A DNA stretch of 64,000 nt from NCBI RefSeq assembly GCF_029714405.1, contig NZ_CP121650.1, positions 6,453,001 through 6,517,000 of the forward strand. Reading direction: 5' to 3'. This document shows positions 8,917 to 17,326 of this stretch, piece by piece. The stretch's first letter is position 1. Each line of letters starts with the position of its first letter. Source of the DNA: Bradyrhizobium sp. CB82. GTDB lineage: Bacteria > Pseudomonadota > Alphaproteobacteria > Rhizobiales > Xanthobacteraceae. The translations under genes and the position numbers were made by a program. Below the pieces are notes generated by a model. It was not told the origin of the DNA. It worked only from the letters and a program-made list of their open reading frames with translations, and searched no databases.

Positions 8917-9513
8917 ATGATCAGGTTTCAGCATATTGCAAGTGCGGCCGCTGTGGGAGCGATCGTCGTTCTGGTTTCCGCGTCATTCGCGATCGCGGAG
9001 CAAGGTGGGAAATACTGGACGCCGGCGGAAGGGCAGCCTGTCGCGCATAAGGCAAGCCCTGCGAGACACCACATAGCGAGGCGAACGACGGCAAGGCAGA
9101 TGCGCTCCGCGCTTGCCCGCATGGAGGATCCCACTGCAACGAAGAAGGAACATCACTTGATCCTGCAGGTGAACACGAATGACCCGGCGGCGATGAATCT
9201 CGCGCTCAACAACGCGACGAACGTTGCCCAATACTACAAGGACGCTGGCGAGAAGGTGAAGATCGAGGTCGTCACGTTTGGGCCGGGCCTGCACATGCTG
9301 CGTGACGACACGTCGCCGGTAAAGTCGCGCATCGAGGAGATGGCCCTGAGCACGCCCGAAGTTTCGTTCAAGGCCTGCGGCAACACCCAGGAGAAGATGC
9401 AGAAGGCCGAGAACAAGGACATCCCGATTGTGCGGCAAGCGGAGGTCGTGAAGTCGGGGGTCGTGCGCGTGATGGAACTGCAGGAGACGGGCTGGACTTA
9501 CGTCAAGCCGTAA
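8917..9513 (+). CDS. Exported DsrE-family protein
   Basis: A 198-residue protein with an N-terminal signal peptide (about 1-27) and a basic linker. A DsrE/DsrF-like core follows, with HHLILQVNTNDPAAMNLALN near 85, then VVTFGPGLHML, then FKACGNTQ with a single cysteine. DsrE proteins handle or bind sulfur species, and exported versions are common and poorly understood. The start at 8917 is chosen because GAGGAGG at 8904-8910 lies just upstream; an alternative start at 8896 has no such site. It follows the VasI-like gene by 35 bp and probably belongs to the same transcript. Confidence 0.75.
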   Translation: MIRFQHIASAAAVGAIVVLVSASFAIAEQGGKYWTPAEGQPVAHKASPARHHIARRTTARQMRSALARMEDPTATKKEHHLILQVNTNDPAAMNLALNNATNVAQYYKDAGEKVKIEVVTFGPGLHMLRDDTSPVKSRIEEMALSTPEVSFKACGNTQEKMQKAENKDIPIVRQAEVVKSGVVRVMELQETGWTYVKP

Positions 9514-9577
9514 GGTCGGACAAACCGGCCATTGCTTGCTCAGACGAGGCCATTTGTCCAAACAACTCATGGCTCTC

Positions 9578-9619
9578 GCTGGGGCGGGAGCGATCGAACC
9601 TCCGAATGGCGGAATCAAA
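9578..9619. repeat. Left attachment-site repeat (3' fragment of tRNA-Gln)
   Basis: Matches 33710-33751 over 42 bases with one mismatch (C at 9591 against G at 33723). It covers the acceptor stem, T arm and right half of the anticodon arm, and similarity fades after 9619. The mismatch falls in the T stem and would be tolerated only in a non-functional copy. Geometry fits the original displaced tRNA 3' end. Confidence 0.85.
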
Positions 9620-9897
9620 CTCTGTTAGATCACGCCATGATTTCACGGGGCGTTTGTCGCAGACGATCCATGGTCCGCGCGGGCTGTCAGCAGCGACGGC
9701 CCGGAAACAATGGACGGTACTAATCAAGCCGCACTGCAGGCCGTTCGGAAGTGCGGGGCTGGAGCCACTTGCCGAACGGCCTACATTTGGCGAACGCGCA
9801 GAGCAGGCTAGCGCGACCGCCGAACTTGCTCGGATCGAATGTCAGTTTCGTCGTCCCACATTACGGATAGATTACGAAGCTCGCGATCGTATGGGCC

Positions 9898-10155
9898 TTA
9901 GGCACCGGACGATGCTCGAAATGTTAAACCCATGGCCGTGAGCCAAGCATCAATTTCAGCCAACGTGATCGGTCCATTTCCAGCTTCGTTCGCCAGTTCT
10001 TCACGGGTGTAGGCGCTAGCGATCAGAGCGATGTTCCGGGCGCGCTGCGCGGGGCGGCCGCCGCCTCTCGCCGCAAACCGGCCAGTCAGAAGCGCTTTGC
10101 GAGCACGCCGTGAGAGAAGTGATGCCGCCTGGTCCGCCCGCTTCGTCATATTCAC
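9898..10155 (-). CDS. Hypothetical small protein near island end
   Basis: An 85-residue ORF, not recognised. The first half is very basic. The second half (YTREELANEAGNGPITLAEIDAWL) could form two helices like a small DNA-binding or recombination-associated domain. There is no clear ribosome site. It lies about 280 bp inside the left attachment repeat, where island-maintenance genes are often found. It may be a remnant. Confidence 0.35.
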   Translation of the reverse strand: MNMTKRADQAASLLSRRARKALLTGRFAARGGGRPAQRARNIALIASAYTREELANEAGNGPITLAEIDAWLTAMGLTFRASSGA

Positions 10156-10315
10156 AAACCTTCCAGCTTGTTGGGCGAGGACCTTCGCCAGAGTCCCTCA
10201 AAGCAATCCGAATGAGTATCGCAAATGGCGGAACCTAACCTTCATACCCGTACCTGGATTCGATCTGGCGAACATGACGAGAGCCTGCGCCGTTGCGCCG
10301 CTACATGTAACTGTG

Positions 10316-10471
10316 GGTAAATACTCAGGCCTGTTGAGCACAGATGGTGATGCGCTCGAACGCACCGTCGACAGCCATGTGAGCAATCTGCGCCGCAAGC
10401 TCGATGAGGCTGGCGCATCGGGCATGATGTCCGTCGTTCGCGGTATCGGATATCGGCTAGCGGCGCTATGA
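10316..10471 (+). pseudogene. C-terminal remnant of an OmpR-type response regulator
   Basis: About 51 codons encode the recognition helix and wing of an OmpR/PhoB DNA-binding domain (ERTVDSHVSNLRRKLDEAG, then VVRGIGYRL). The receiver domain and the first part of the winged helix are absent; upstream sequence is unrelated. The remnant ends in the usual ATGA overlap with a kinase start. Confidence 0.75.
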
Positions 10472-10566
10472 AGCGGTATCGACTGAGCCGGCAGATCGCA
10501 CTGTCAATGATCGGGTGGGACTGGTCTTTGTCTATCTGTGGTGCGTGCTATCGCGGAGGCCCATAA
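10468..10566 (+). pseudogene. N-terminal remnant of a sensor histidine kinase
   Basis: The ATG overlaps the preceding regulator stop by 4 bp, as in intact kinase/regulator pairs. The first residues (MKRYRLSRQIALSMIG) look like a kinase cytosolic tail and the start of a first membrane helix. The frame then degenerates and stops after 32 codons. Together with 10316-10471 this is the scar of a second two-component system. Confidence 0.55.
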
Positions 10567-10907
10567 CGGCCGGGCCGCATCCAGGACATCTCCGACCGGC
10601 GGCTCAATTTCTGAGATTATTCTGCCTCTCAATGGCGTCAATGATGCTCTGAATTGAACGAACCAGCCCGGAGCCAGGATTGATTCAGATCACGTAATGC
10701 GTCTGCAATCGACATTCGTGAGTAAGCGGATGGTCTCGTTTCTACAGGGGCTAGAGGGCGTTCTGGTATTCGATGCGGCTCCCCTCTTTGGGCTCCCGGC
10801 ATTGCGGTAGTGAGTGGGCTGTGGCGCGAGCCGCGTCGGTTCGTTCGCAAACCCGACGATCTACCCTGCAATGTCAGAGGGTTCTCCTTTGGTTAACGAA
10901 CAGTCGC
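10567..10907. other. Intergenic region without recognised gene
   Basis: About 340 bp after the kinase remnant. No protein-like frame is convincing on either strand. It should contain the promoter of the following two-component operon. Sequence ahead of 10908 can be read as QRVLLWLTNSR, which resembles the usual first strand of a response-regulator receiver and may be its decayed beginning. Confidence 0.4.
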
Positions 10908-11591
10908 ATGGAGTTGGATGACGGAGGCAAAGAATTGTCGATCTTCGAGGCTTCTGGCGCGCAGCTCGGCGACAGGCCGACCGGGAGCCGGCCCAGCCGT
11001 CAGATCATAACGCTTGACGAGGCTCTGGCGGCGATCTCAGTGCGTCAATTCGACTTGATTGTGGTCGACAGGCATTTACCCGACGGCGATGGCGTCGAGC
11101 TACTTGCGCGACTGAAGCAGTTGCAACCGCGGCCCGGCGTGCTCGTTCTGACTGCGCTTGACGATCCAAACGACATAGCGCGCGCGCTTGACGCCGGAGC
11201 TGACGATTATTTGGCTAAGCCTTTCGAGCCGATCGAGCTGATTGCGCGCGCCAAGGCGGTCATCCGTCGGCTTCAATTGGATCAAAGAGGCAGGGTAACG
11301 GTTGCCAATCTGATGTTCGATTCCACGTCAAGGATGGCTTATATAGACGGCGAGCCACTCGTCATCCCACGGCGCGAGCTTGCCTTGCTGGAAGCGCCCG
11401 CGCGGAGATCCGGGCAAGTCGTTTTGCGGGATACGCTGGAAGCGGCCGCCTACAGCTTCGAGGACGAAATCCAGTCGAACGCGATCGATGCGCACATCTC
11501 ACGATTACGAAAGCGCTTGCGCGACAATGGTTGCTTAGCGAGCATCAAGCCATTGCGCGGGCTGGGCTACCTCTTGTGCGACACCAGATGA
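10908..11591 (+). CDS. OmpR-family response regulator with atypical N-terminus
   Basis: A 227-residue regulator, normal length for the OmpR family. The receiver has the phospho-acceptor aspartate (D54 in LIVVDRHLPDGDG), the conserved threonine (VLVLTALDD) and lysine (DDYLAKPFEP). A winged helix (about 130-225) carries ELALLEAP, then NAIDAHISRLRKRL, then IKPLRGLGYLL. The first beta strand with its usual acidic pair cannot be recognised, so metal binding and phosphorylation may be impaired. ELALLEAPARRSGQVV also differs from the usual ELxLLExLxRxxGxVV. The start at 10908 is chosen by length, and an in-frame start at 10773 is possible. It overlaps the kinase by 4 bp. Confidence 0.75.
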   Translation: MELDDGGKELSIFEASGAQLGDRPTGSRPSRQIITLDEALAAISVRQFDLIVVDRHLPDGDGVELLARLKQLQPRPGVLVLTALDDPNDIARALDAGADDYLAKPFEPIELIARAKAVIRRLQLDQRGRVTVANLMFDSTSRMAYIDGEPLVIPRRELALLEAPARRSGQVVLRDTLEAAAYSFEDEIQSNAIDAHISRLRKRLRDNGCLASIKPLRGLGYLLCDTR

Positions 11592-13000
11592 ACCGCATCC
11601 GCGGCTCGATTACGCTAATCGCCGCAGCGCTTTTGAGCCTTGTGATCGCCGTTATCCTGTCATGTGTGCTGATCCTGCAGTTCAGTCTTATGGACGACGA
11701 TGGCACCTTTGCGCATTCCGACGCTGCGACGGCAATTAAGGCCGCAATTGGTCGCGACGAACGCGGAGAGCTGACCATCAACGAGCATAGTACGAAGGCA
11801 GCCAAGGTGACGCCAACGCTCTTAGAATTCAAACGTAAGTTTTCAGGCTTTTGGTACGTCGTCTCCGATGGCCGGAGCGTGATCCAGTACGGACCAGTGC
11901 CTATACGGGTTTTGGCAGGCTTAGCTGATGAGCAGAAGAAGTCATCGTTTTCTGAATACGCAGTGAACGATACATCAATGCGGCTCTCTCGTTCGGCGGC
12001 GGTTGACCAAACAGATGCTGGCGAGATTCTGATGGAGGTCGGCGGAGCCGCCTATAGTCGGTGGCAGATGTTTATTAGCACAGTCCAGGATACTTCATAT
12101 ATAAGGATACCTATCCTCATCGTGCTCGTTGGCACAATTCTAGCTGCAATTGTAATCGTTCCAATGTTGATCGCGCGCCCCGTGCGCCGCGTTGCGGTCT
12201 CGGCCGAATTGATTGACGGAACGCGCGAGGGCATCCGCTTGCCTGAGAAGAGCGCACCGTTAGAGCTGATCCCGATGGTCAGCGCTTTCAATCGGGCGCT
12301 CGAGCGCATTGACGCGACGACCTCGGCACAGCGTCGCTTTCTGTCCAACGCAGCGCACGAGTTGCGCACGCCGTTGGCACGGGCGCGGACACGGCTGGAG
12401 GGGGTCGGCGACAAAGCACTGAAAACGGCGCTCGTTTCCGACTTGCAATCACTGTCTTCGATTATAACAATGCTTCTTCAACTGGCGCGTCTATCCTCGG
12501 TGCCGGCTCAGGAAACGGAAATCGATCTCGTCGCGACAACGAAGCAGATCGCCGCCGAACATGCGCCCAGCGCGTTGGATTCTGGCGTTGAGATCGAATT
12601 CTCGGCTCCGGGCGGGTCCATCAAAACCTACGGGTCCGACCAGGCGATCAGGATTGCGCTCGCCAATATCATTCGCAATGCGCTGCGGCATTCCCGAGAA
12701 GGTCAGCGGGTTTTGGTTGAGGTGGACACTCCAGCGACGGTGCGCGTAATCGACCGCGGTCCGGGAATCGCACCGGGAGACCGATCTGCGGTACTTCAAC
12801 CCTTCGTACGCGGCCGTCAGGATAGTGATGGCACGGGACTTGGTCTGGCCATAGTCGCGCAAGTGATGGCTTTGCACAAAGGGCTGGTGGCGATTGACGA
12901 TACGCCTGGTGGCGGCGCCACGATCGTCCTGAGATTTCCGCCGATTGAATCGCCGTCAATTCCGGCTCGCGACTACGAGCGCAAAAAAACGCCCGTCTAA
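11588..13000 (+). CDS. Sensor histidine kinase
   Basis: A 470-residue inner-membrane kinase. It has two transmembrane helices (about 9-33 and 170-195) around a periplasmic sensor region, then a HAMP-like linker. The HisKA helix with phospho-acceptor histidine is RRFLSNAAHELRTPLARAR. The ATPase domain has the N box (NIIRNALRHS), the G1 box (VIDRGPGIAP) and the G2 box (GTGLGLAIV). It should phosphorylate the regulator encoded just upstream, whose stop overlaps its start (ATGA). The signal sensed is unknown. Position inside the island, upstream of the convergent siderophore locus, might suggest a link to metal supply, but nothing in the sequence proves it. Confidence 0.88.
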   Translation: MNRIRGSITLIAAALLSLVIAVILSCVLILQFSLMDDDGTFAHSDAATAIKAAIGRDERGELTINEHSTKAAKVTPTLLEFKRKFSGFWYVVSDGRSVIQYGPVPIRVLAGLADEQKKSSFSEYAVNDTSMRLSRSAAVDQTDAGEILMEVGGAAYSRWQMFISTVQDTSYIRIPILIVLVGTILAAIVIVPMLIARPVRRVAVSAELIDGTREGIRLPEKSAPLELIPMVSAFNRALERIDATTSAQRRFLSNAAHELRTPLARARTRLEGVGDKALKTALVSDLQSLSSIITMLLQLARLSSVPAQETEIDLVATTKQIAAEHAPSALDSGVEIEFSAPGGSIKTYGSDQAIRIALANIIRNALRHSREGQRVLVEVDTPATVRVIDRGPGIAPGDRSAVLQPFVRGRQDSDGTGLGLAIVAQVMALHKGLVAIDDTPGGGATIVLRFPPIESPSIPARDYERKKTPV

Positions 13001-13159
13001 TTTGTTCGCTCGGACATAGCCGGCGATTGGATTTGAGGACGCGGCGCACTCGCGGAAAGCTACCCGGTTGGGAAATTTCGTCACTGACTCGATGGCGCCC
13101 CACTCATCGTCGATGAATTTGTAGAGCATGATAGCGACCTTGAGTTTTGTCGTTTTCAT
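12956..13159 (-). CDS. Doubtful small ORF
   Basis: A 67-residue minus-strand frame overlapping the 3' end of the kinase gene by 45 bp. The residue pattern (KLKVAIMLYKFIDDEWGAIE) is protein-like and occupies the otherwise empty 300 bp between the kinase and the next gene. No ribosome site or known family is seen. Low confidence. Confidence 0.2.
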   Translation of the reverse strand: MKTTKLKVAIMLYKFIDDEWGAIESVTKFPNRVAFRECAASSNPIAGYVRANKLDGRFFALVVASRN

Positions 13160-13301
13160 GCGCCAAAGTCGTCATTCGCGAGCATGACCCCAGATGACCG
13201 TTGCGGCAAATGTCCGCAGCAGAGACTGCGTAATGCTATGGCAATGCTCTAGGCCTAGCGTTCCAGTGTGACTAACATCGTCTTCCGACAAAGGAACTCA
13301 T

Positions 13302-13622
13302 ATGAAGAAGCCAGCATTGATAGGAGCCGCGGCGCTGATCGCTATGACCTCGTTGTCGCCAACACGTGCGCACGCGGACGATGGTGCAATCGCGGCGGGT
13401 ATCATTGGCGGCCTCGCAGTCGGCGCACTTGCGGGGGGCGCCATCGCGAATTCGCACCGGGCCCCTGTCTATGTCTATGACGACTACCCGGTCTATCGGC
13501 CGAGGGGTCGCGTCTATAGATATTACGAGCCGCCCTATTCTTCCGGCTACCGATATGATTCGGGCTATGGCTACTCTTCGGGATATCGTGACGGCTACAA
13601 TGACGCGGCGTCGGACTGGTGA
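13302..13622 (+). CDS. Exported Gly/Tyr-rich small protein
   Basis: A 106-residue protein with a signal peptide (MKKPALIGAAALIAMTSLSP, cleavage near AHA-DD). A glycine-zipper-like hydrophobic stretch (AAGIIGGLAVGALAGGAIA) follows, then a C-terminus with repeated tyrosine, arginine and glycine (YSSGYRYDSGYGYSSGY). This is a common layout in envelope or stress-related proteins of rhizobia, function unknown. AAAGGAAC lies upstream of the ATG. A strong hairpin follows the stop, so it is probably monocistronic. Confidence 0.75.
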   Translation: MKKPALIGAAALIAMTSLSPTRAHADDGAIAAGIIGGLAVGALAGGAIANSHRAPVYVYDDYPVYRPRGRVYRYYEPPYSSGYRYDSGYGYSSGYRDGYNDAASDW

Positions 13623-13626
13623 GGCT

Positions 13627-13652
13627 GAGGGCGTCTTCGCGAAGACGCCCTC
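13627..13652 (+). terminator. Strong hairpin after 13302-13622
   Basis: gagggcgtcttc and gaagacgccctc form an almost perfect 12-bp stem with a two-base loop (or 11 bp with a CGCG loop) starting 5 bp after the stop codon. The following sequence has only a short CTT, so efficiency as an intrinsic terminator is uncertain. Confidence 0.65.
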
Positions 13653-13690
13653 CTTGCAGCCAACCACGCATCACGACGTCTTCTGACGAT

Positions 13691-14252
13691 ATGGCGCTCT
13701 TTGGCGAAGCGCTGGCAAAGCTGCATGGCGCCGCTCTGGCGTTTCCCCGCACCCACGTCCGATCGCTTCAGCCGACCGAAATCTGGCGAGATGCGATCGA
13801 CGCCCTGCGACCGGTGCGCGCCTTCGAAGCCCTTCTCCCCAAGATCAACCGCGCTTGGCAGTCCGCCTTCCATGGGGTAACAAAGTTAGGCCTGCCGCAA
13901 GGAAACTGTCATGGCGATGCGTGGACAGCGAACGCGCGCGCGACGGATCGCCGGGTGACCTTCTTCGACTTCGACGAATCCGGACATGGTCCCCTTATGC
14001 TCGATCTCGGGACACAGGCATGGCATCTCCGGCATGACCGCGCCGCGGACACCGGATGGGCTTATCGCTTCGATCCTTGGCGGTTACGAGAGAGTCCGGC
14101 CGCTTTCGGTTGCCGAAAAAGAATCTCTGCCCCTTTTTGACGCTTTGGCCGAACTTCGCTCTCTGCTGTTTCTCGCCCGTTTCTGCATTCTCTCCGATCA
14201 ATTGTGGGAAGAGGTTTCGCGGCGTGCGCTTGCACCGCTTTCTCCGGTGTAG
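13691..14252 (+). pseudogene. Broken aminoglycoside/choline-kinase-like phosphotransferase
   Basis: Encodes the C-lobe of an APH-type kinase. GNCHGDAWTANA is the catalytic-loop motif (HGDxxxxN) and FFDFDESGHG is the metal-binding DFD motif. The N-lobe is missing upstream. Near 14045 the homology shifts into the frame that ends at 14252 (ASILGGYERVRPLSVAEKES). The gene is therefore truncated at the 5' end and frameshifted. The real substrate was probably a small-molecule alcohol or amino acid rather than an antibiotic. Confidence 0.75.
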
Positions 14253-14341
14253 ACAGCGAAAAACTTCACCGTCGACAATTCTAAGGTGGTGCCATCGTCG
14301 CGCCCCACGACGGAGACCGGCCAGCCCCTGACGCGTAGGCG

Positions 14342-15094
14342 TCAGATCGCGTCGTCGACGATCAGATGTGGCCTACCGTGCGAACACAATTCGACACGTG
14401 CCCTAATGCGAAAGGTTGCGGCAAGGTTTTCTGGCGTCAGGACGGCGGCGGCTGCGCCGAAATCGTGCAACGTTCCATCAGAGAGGATAGCAACCTTGTC
14501 GGCGAATTTCAGTGCCAGGTCGAGATGATGCAGCGCGATCAGCACGAGCATACCGTCGTCACGCGCAAGGCTGCGCACCTGCCTCATCGCCTCCAGCTGG
14601 CGGTGCATGTCCAGCGCGCTGGTCGGCTCGTCCAGGAGCAGCACCTGCGGTTCGCGCACGAGACATTGAGCAAGCCCGACGAGCTGGCGCTGTCCACCGC
14701 TCAGCTCGGAGAGGATTTCATTGGCAAGATCGCGCAAATCGAGTGCTGCCAGCGCCTCGTCCACCGCCACCAGATCGGACCTCTCCAGACGCCAGCCGCT
14801 GACCTGCTTGCGCGCAAGAAGGACGGATTCGAATACGGTCAGCACTGCGCTTGCCGTTTGGTCCTGAGGCATGTAGGCGACGGCGCGATCTACATCGCGC
14901 ACATCTTCCAACCGGCACTCGCCGGGCCCCGGAAGAATGCCTGCCAGGCGCCGGAACAGCGTCGACTTGCCCGCGGCATTCGGACCAATGACGGCCACCA
15001 CCTCGCCGCCATAACAGGGCGGGAGCGTCACATCGCGTAGCACCTGGCGTGATCCGAAGCGGGCGCCGAGGCGATGCGTGCTCAGCGCTACCAT
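14342..15094 (-). CDS. Iron-siderophore ABC transporter ATPase (FecE/FhuC type)
   Basis: A 250-residue ATPase of a FecBCDE/FhuC-type importer for ferric siderophores. Walker A is GPNAAGKST, the Q-loop MPQDQ, the signature LSGGQ, Walker B VLLLDEPTSALD, and the switch histidine lies in ALHHLDLA. The start at 15094 overlaps the end of the permease gene by 7 bp and places Walker A at about residue 35; the frame stays open far upstream but reads as unrelated sequence there. It is the last gene of the siderophore operon and supplies energy for re-uptake of the iron complex into the cytoplasm. Confidence 0.9.
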   Translation of the reverse strand: MVALSTHRLGARFGSRQVLRDVTLPPCYGGEVVAVIGPNAAGKSTLFRRLAGILPGPGECRLEDVRDVDRAVAYMPQDQTASAVLTVFESVLLARKQVSGWRLERSDLVAVDEALAALDLRDLANEILSELSGGQRQLVGLAQCLVREPQVLLLDEPTSALDMHRQLEAMRQVRSLARDDGMLVLIALHHLDLALKFADKVAILSDGTLHDFGAAAAVLTPENLAATFRIRARVELCSHGRPHLIVDDAI

Positions 15095-16158
15095 ATATCT
15101 CTTCCGCTTCTCAGGATCAGATAGAGGAAGACCGGCAACCCGATCGCCGAGGTGACAATGCCGATCGGCAGGACGGCGCCGGGTACCGCGATCTTGGCCA
15201 GGATGGCGCTGAGCGACATGATCAGCGCGCCAGTCAGCGCGCTGGCGGGCAGCAGGAAGCGCTGGTCTTCGCCGACCATCATGCGGGCGATGTGCGGGCC
15301 TACGAGACCGATGAAACCGATCGTGCCGACAAACGCGACAGGGATCGCCGACAAAAGGGAAACAAGGATCAGCGTTTCGAGCCGTAGGCGCCGCACGGGA
15401 ATGCCGAAGCTCGCCGCACGCGCCTCGCCAAGACGCAACGCAGTCAATTGCCACCGGCGACGCAGAAAGACCGGCAAGGTTAGACCCACGACGAGCGCGG
15501 TGATGGCGAGCTTGGGCCATGTTGCCTTGGTGAGGCTGCCCATGGTCCAGAACACGATAGCCGCGACCGCCTGCTCGGCGGCCAAATATTGGATGATAGC
15601 GAGGGCCGTGTTGAAACTGAAAACCAGAGCGATGCCCAAAAGCACGATCATCTGGATCGAGGCTCCGCGCCGAAGGCTGGCCAAATGGATCAGGAAGGCG
15701 GTTGCCATGGCCACGACGAAAGCATTAGCCGCGACGACGTAGTCGCCTGCCATGGGAACCAGCGCGACACCGAAAGCGAGTGCAAGGGCTGCGCCGAAGC
15801 TTGCACCGGCGGATATGCCCAGCGTGAACGGGCTCGCCAGCGGATTGTTCAAGATGGTCTGCATCTGAGCGCCGCCGATGGCAAGCGCCACACCGACCAC
15901 GACGCCCATAAGGGCCGACGGCATGCGGATCGACCAGACAACAACGCGCATCTGCGCATCCACCTCTGCTGGCAAGACGAGCGTCCGCACGACCTCTCCA
16001 AGCCCGTAGCTGGCCGGTCCAGTCGAGAGGTCGCCGACCAATGCGATGCAAACCCCGATCACCAGCACAAGGAGAACGATCCCCCGCCTGACGCTGAGCG
16101 CTTGATAGGCACCGCGTCCGGCTAAGGACAGTGTTTCGGTATGAATATCTGTCATCAC
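15088..16158 (-). CDS. FecCD-family iron-siderophore permease
   Basis: Inner-membrane permease of 356 residues with about nine to ten transmembrane helices. Family landmarks include GGAQMQTILNNPLASPFTLG (about 99-118), the coupling region DLS/GLVGPHIARM near 295, and GAVLPIGIVTSAIGLPVFL at the C-terminus. Only one FecCD gene is present, so the transporter is probably a homodimer, unlike FhuB (fused) or FecC/FecD (two genes). It overlaps the binding-protein gene upstream by 4 bp and the ATPase downstream by 7 bp, as expected for one complex. Confidence 0.92.
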   Translation of the reverse strand: MMTDIHTETLSLAGRGAYQALSVRRGIVLLVLVIGVCIALVGDLSTGPASYGLGEVVRTLVLPAEVDAQMRVVVWSIRMPSALMGVVVGVALAIGGAQMQTILNNPLASPFTLGISAGASFGAALALAFGVALVPMAGDYVVAANAFVVAMATAFLIHLASLRRGASIQMIVLLGIALVFSFNTALAIIQYLAAEQAVAAIVFWTMGSLTKATWPKLAITALVVGLTLPVFLRRRWQLTALRLGEARAASFGIPVRRLRLETLILVSLLSAIPVAFVGTIGFIGLVGPHIARMMVGEDQRFLLPASALTGALIMSLSAILAKIAVPGAVLPIGIVTSAIGLPVFLYLILRSGRDIW

Positions 16159-17324
16159 CGGCTGTCGGAAAGGCTGATGCTATAGCCGGGCCGGTAGGCG
16201 ATGGGCAGGAAGCGACGATGGTATTCGGCGAAGGTTGCATTAGGGTCCAGATCGGCGAACAGGTCGGGGTGGAACCACTTCGCCAATTGCTGGACGGCGA
16301 CAAATTCGTATGGGCTGTTGTAGAATTGGTGCCAAATGCCGTGAAAATTCCGAGTCGTCTTTGCCGCGATACCGGTATAGGCGTCGCGAGTAACGAACCA
16401 TTCCAGTTTCTTGCGCGTCAGGCGAGGATCCGCCCCCGGCCCGAGCGGAATCCAGTGGCCGCCGGGTACATAGGCTTGCCAGTCGGCGCTGGTAACCACC
16501 ACATGCGCGGGATCAGCGACGATGATCTGTTCGGGGCTAACCTGCCCGAACGTCGAAGGAATGATATCGCTGCCGATATTGTGGCCGCCAGCGAGTTCGA
16601 CATATTTGCCGAAATTATCCGCGCCGAAAGACAGGCAGCAATCCTGTGAGTAACCGCCTATCCGTTCGACAAATACATTTGGGCGTTTCGGTTGTTTGGC
16701 GTCGAGTACGTTGGCAACCGCGGCCATGGCCTGGTGGCGGAATGCGATGATCTCCTCCGCACGCGCCTCGCGCCCCATGATCCTGCCCAGAAGCCGAATG
16801 GTTGGCTCGGTGTTTTCCAGGGGACGGTGACGAAAATCGATATAGAGAACCGGTATGTTCAATGCCGCGAGCTTCTCGATGTAGTTGGCGTCCTTGTTGG
16901 CTTCCATGGATTCAAGGTTGAGCAGCACCACATCAGGCTTCTGGACGATCGCCGATTCGATGTCGATCAAGCTGTCCTCCTGGCCTTTGAAGGCAGGCAG
17001 CTTCGCCAACTCGGGAAACACGTCGAGATATTGCGCGTAAGTGGCTGGGTCGGCCGTGATCAGATCGGTGCGCCAGGCAACCACGTGAGCCAAAGGGTTT
17101 TCGGGTTCCAGCGAGGCAATGAGATAGAGCTGCCGACCCTCGCCCAGAAGCATGCGCTTGACGGGTACTTTGAGCGTCACCTGGCGACCCGCGATATCAG
17201 TCAGGGTCAGCGGCGCTTGCGTCTGTGTCAGTCCAGGCTCGCCGGCAGATGCTGCTGCTGGAGGCAAGCCGATCAGGACGAGAGTCGTCACCACGGCATG
17301 TAGCAGCGATCGGTGTTCCGTCAT
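16155..17324 (-). CDS. Periplasmic iron-siderophore binding protein
   Basis: A 389-residue ABC receptor of the BtuF/FecB/FepB fold. The signal peptide (about 1-27, ending AASA) is followed by DIAGRQVTLKVPVKRML, typical of the start of this family. The mature protein then has two lobes joined by a long helix. It is longer than most FecB proteins; extra residues occur near the C-terminus (FHGIWHQFYNSPYEF), a feature also seen in substrate-binding proteins for carboxylate siderophores and hemin. It lies 2 bp after the MFS gene and overlaps the permease gene. It should collect the ferric complex delivered by the TonB receptor at 24471-26753. Confidence 0.88.
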   Translation of the reverse strand: MTEHRSLLHAVVTTLVLIGLPPAAASAGEPGLTQTQAPLTLTDIAGRQVTLKVPVKRMLLGEGRQLYLIASLEPENPLAHVVAWRTDLITADPATYAQYLDVFPELAKLPAFKGQEDSLIDIESAIVQKPDVVLLNLESMEANKDANYIEKLAALNIPVLYIDFRHRPLENTEPTIRLLGRIMGREARAEEIIAFRHQAMAAVANVLDAKQPKRPNVFVERIGGYSQDCCLSFGADNFGKYVELAGGHNIGSDIIPSTFGQVSPEQIIVADPAHVVVTSADWQAYVPGGHWIPLGPGADPRLTRKKLEWFVTRDAYTGIAAKTTRNFHGIWHQFYNSPYEFVAVQQLAKWFHPDLFADLDPNATFAEYHRRFLPIAYRPGYSISLSDSR

Positions 17325-17326
17325 GG

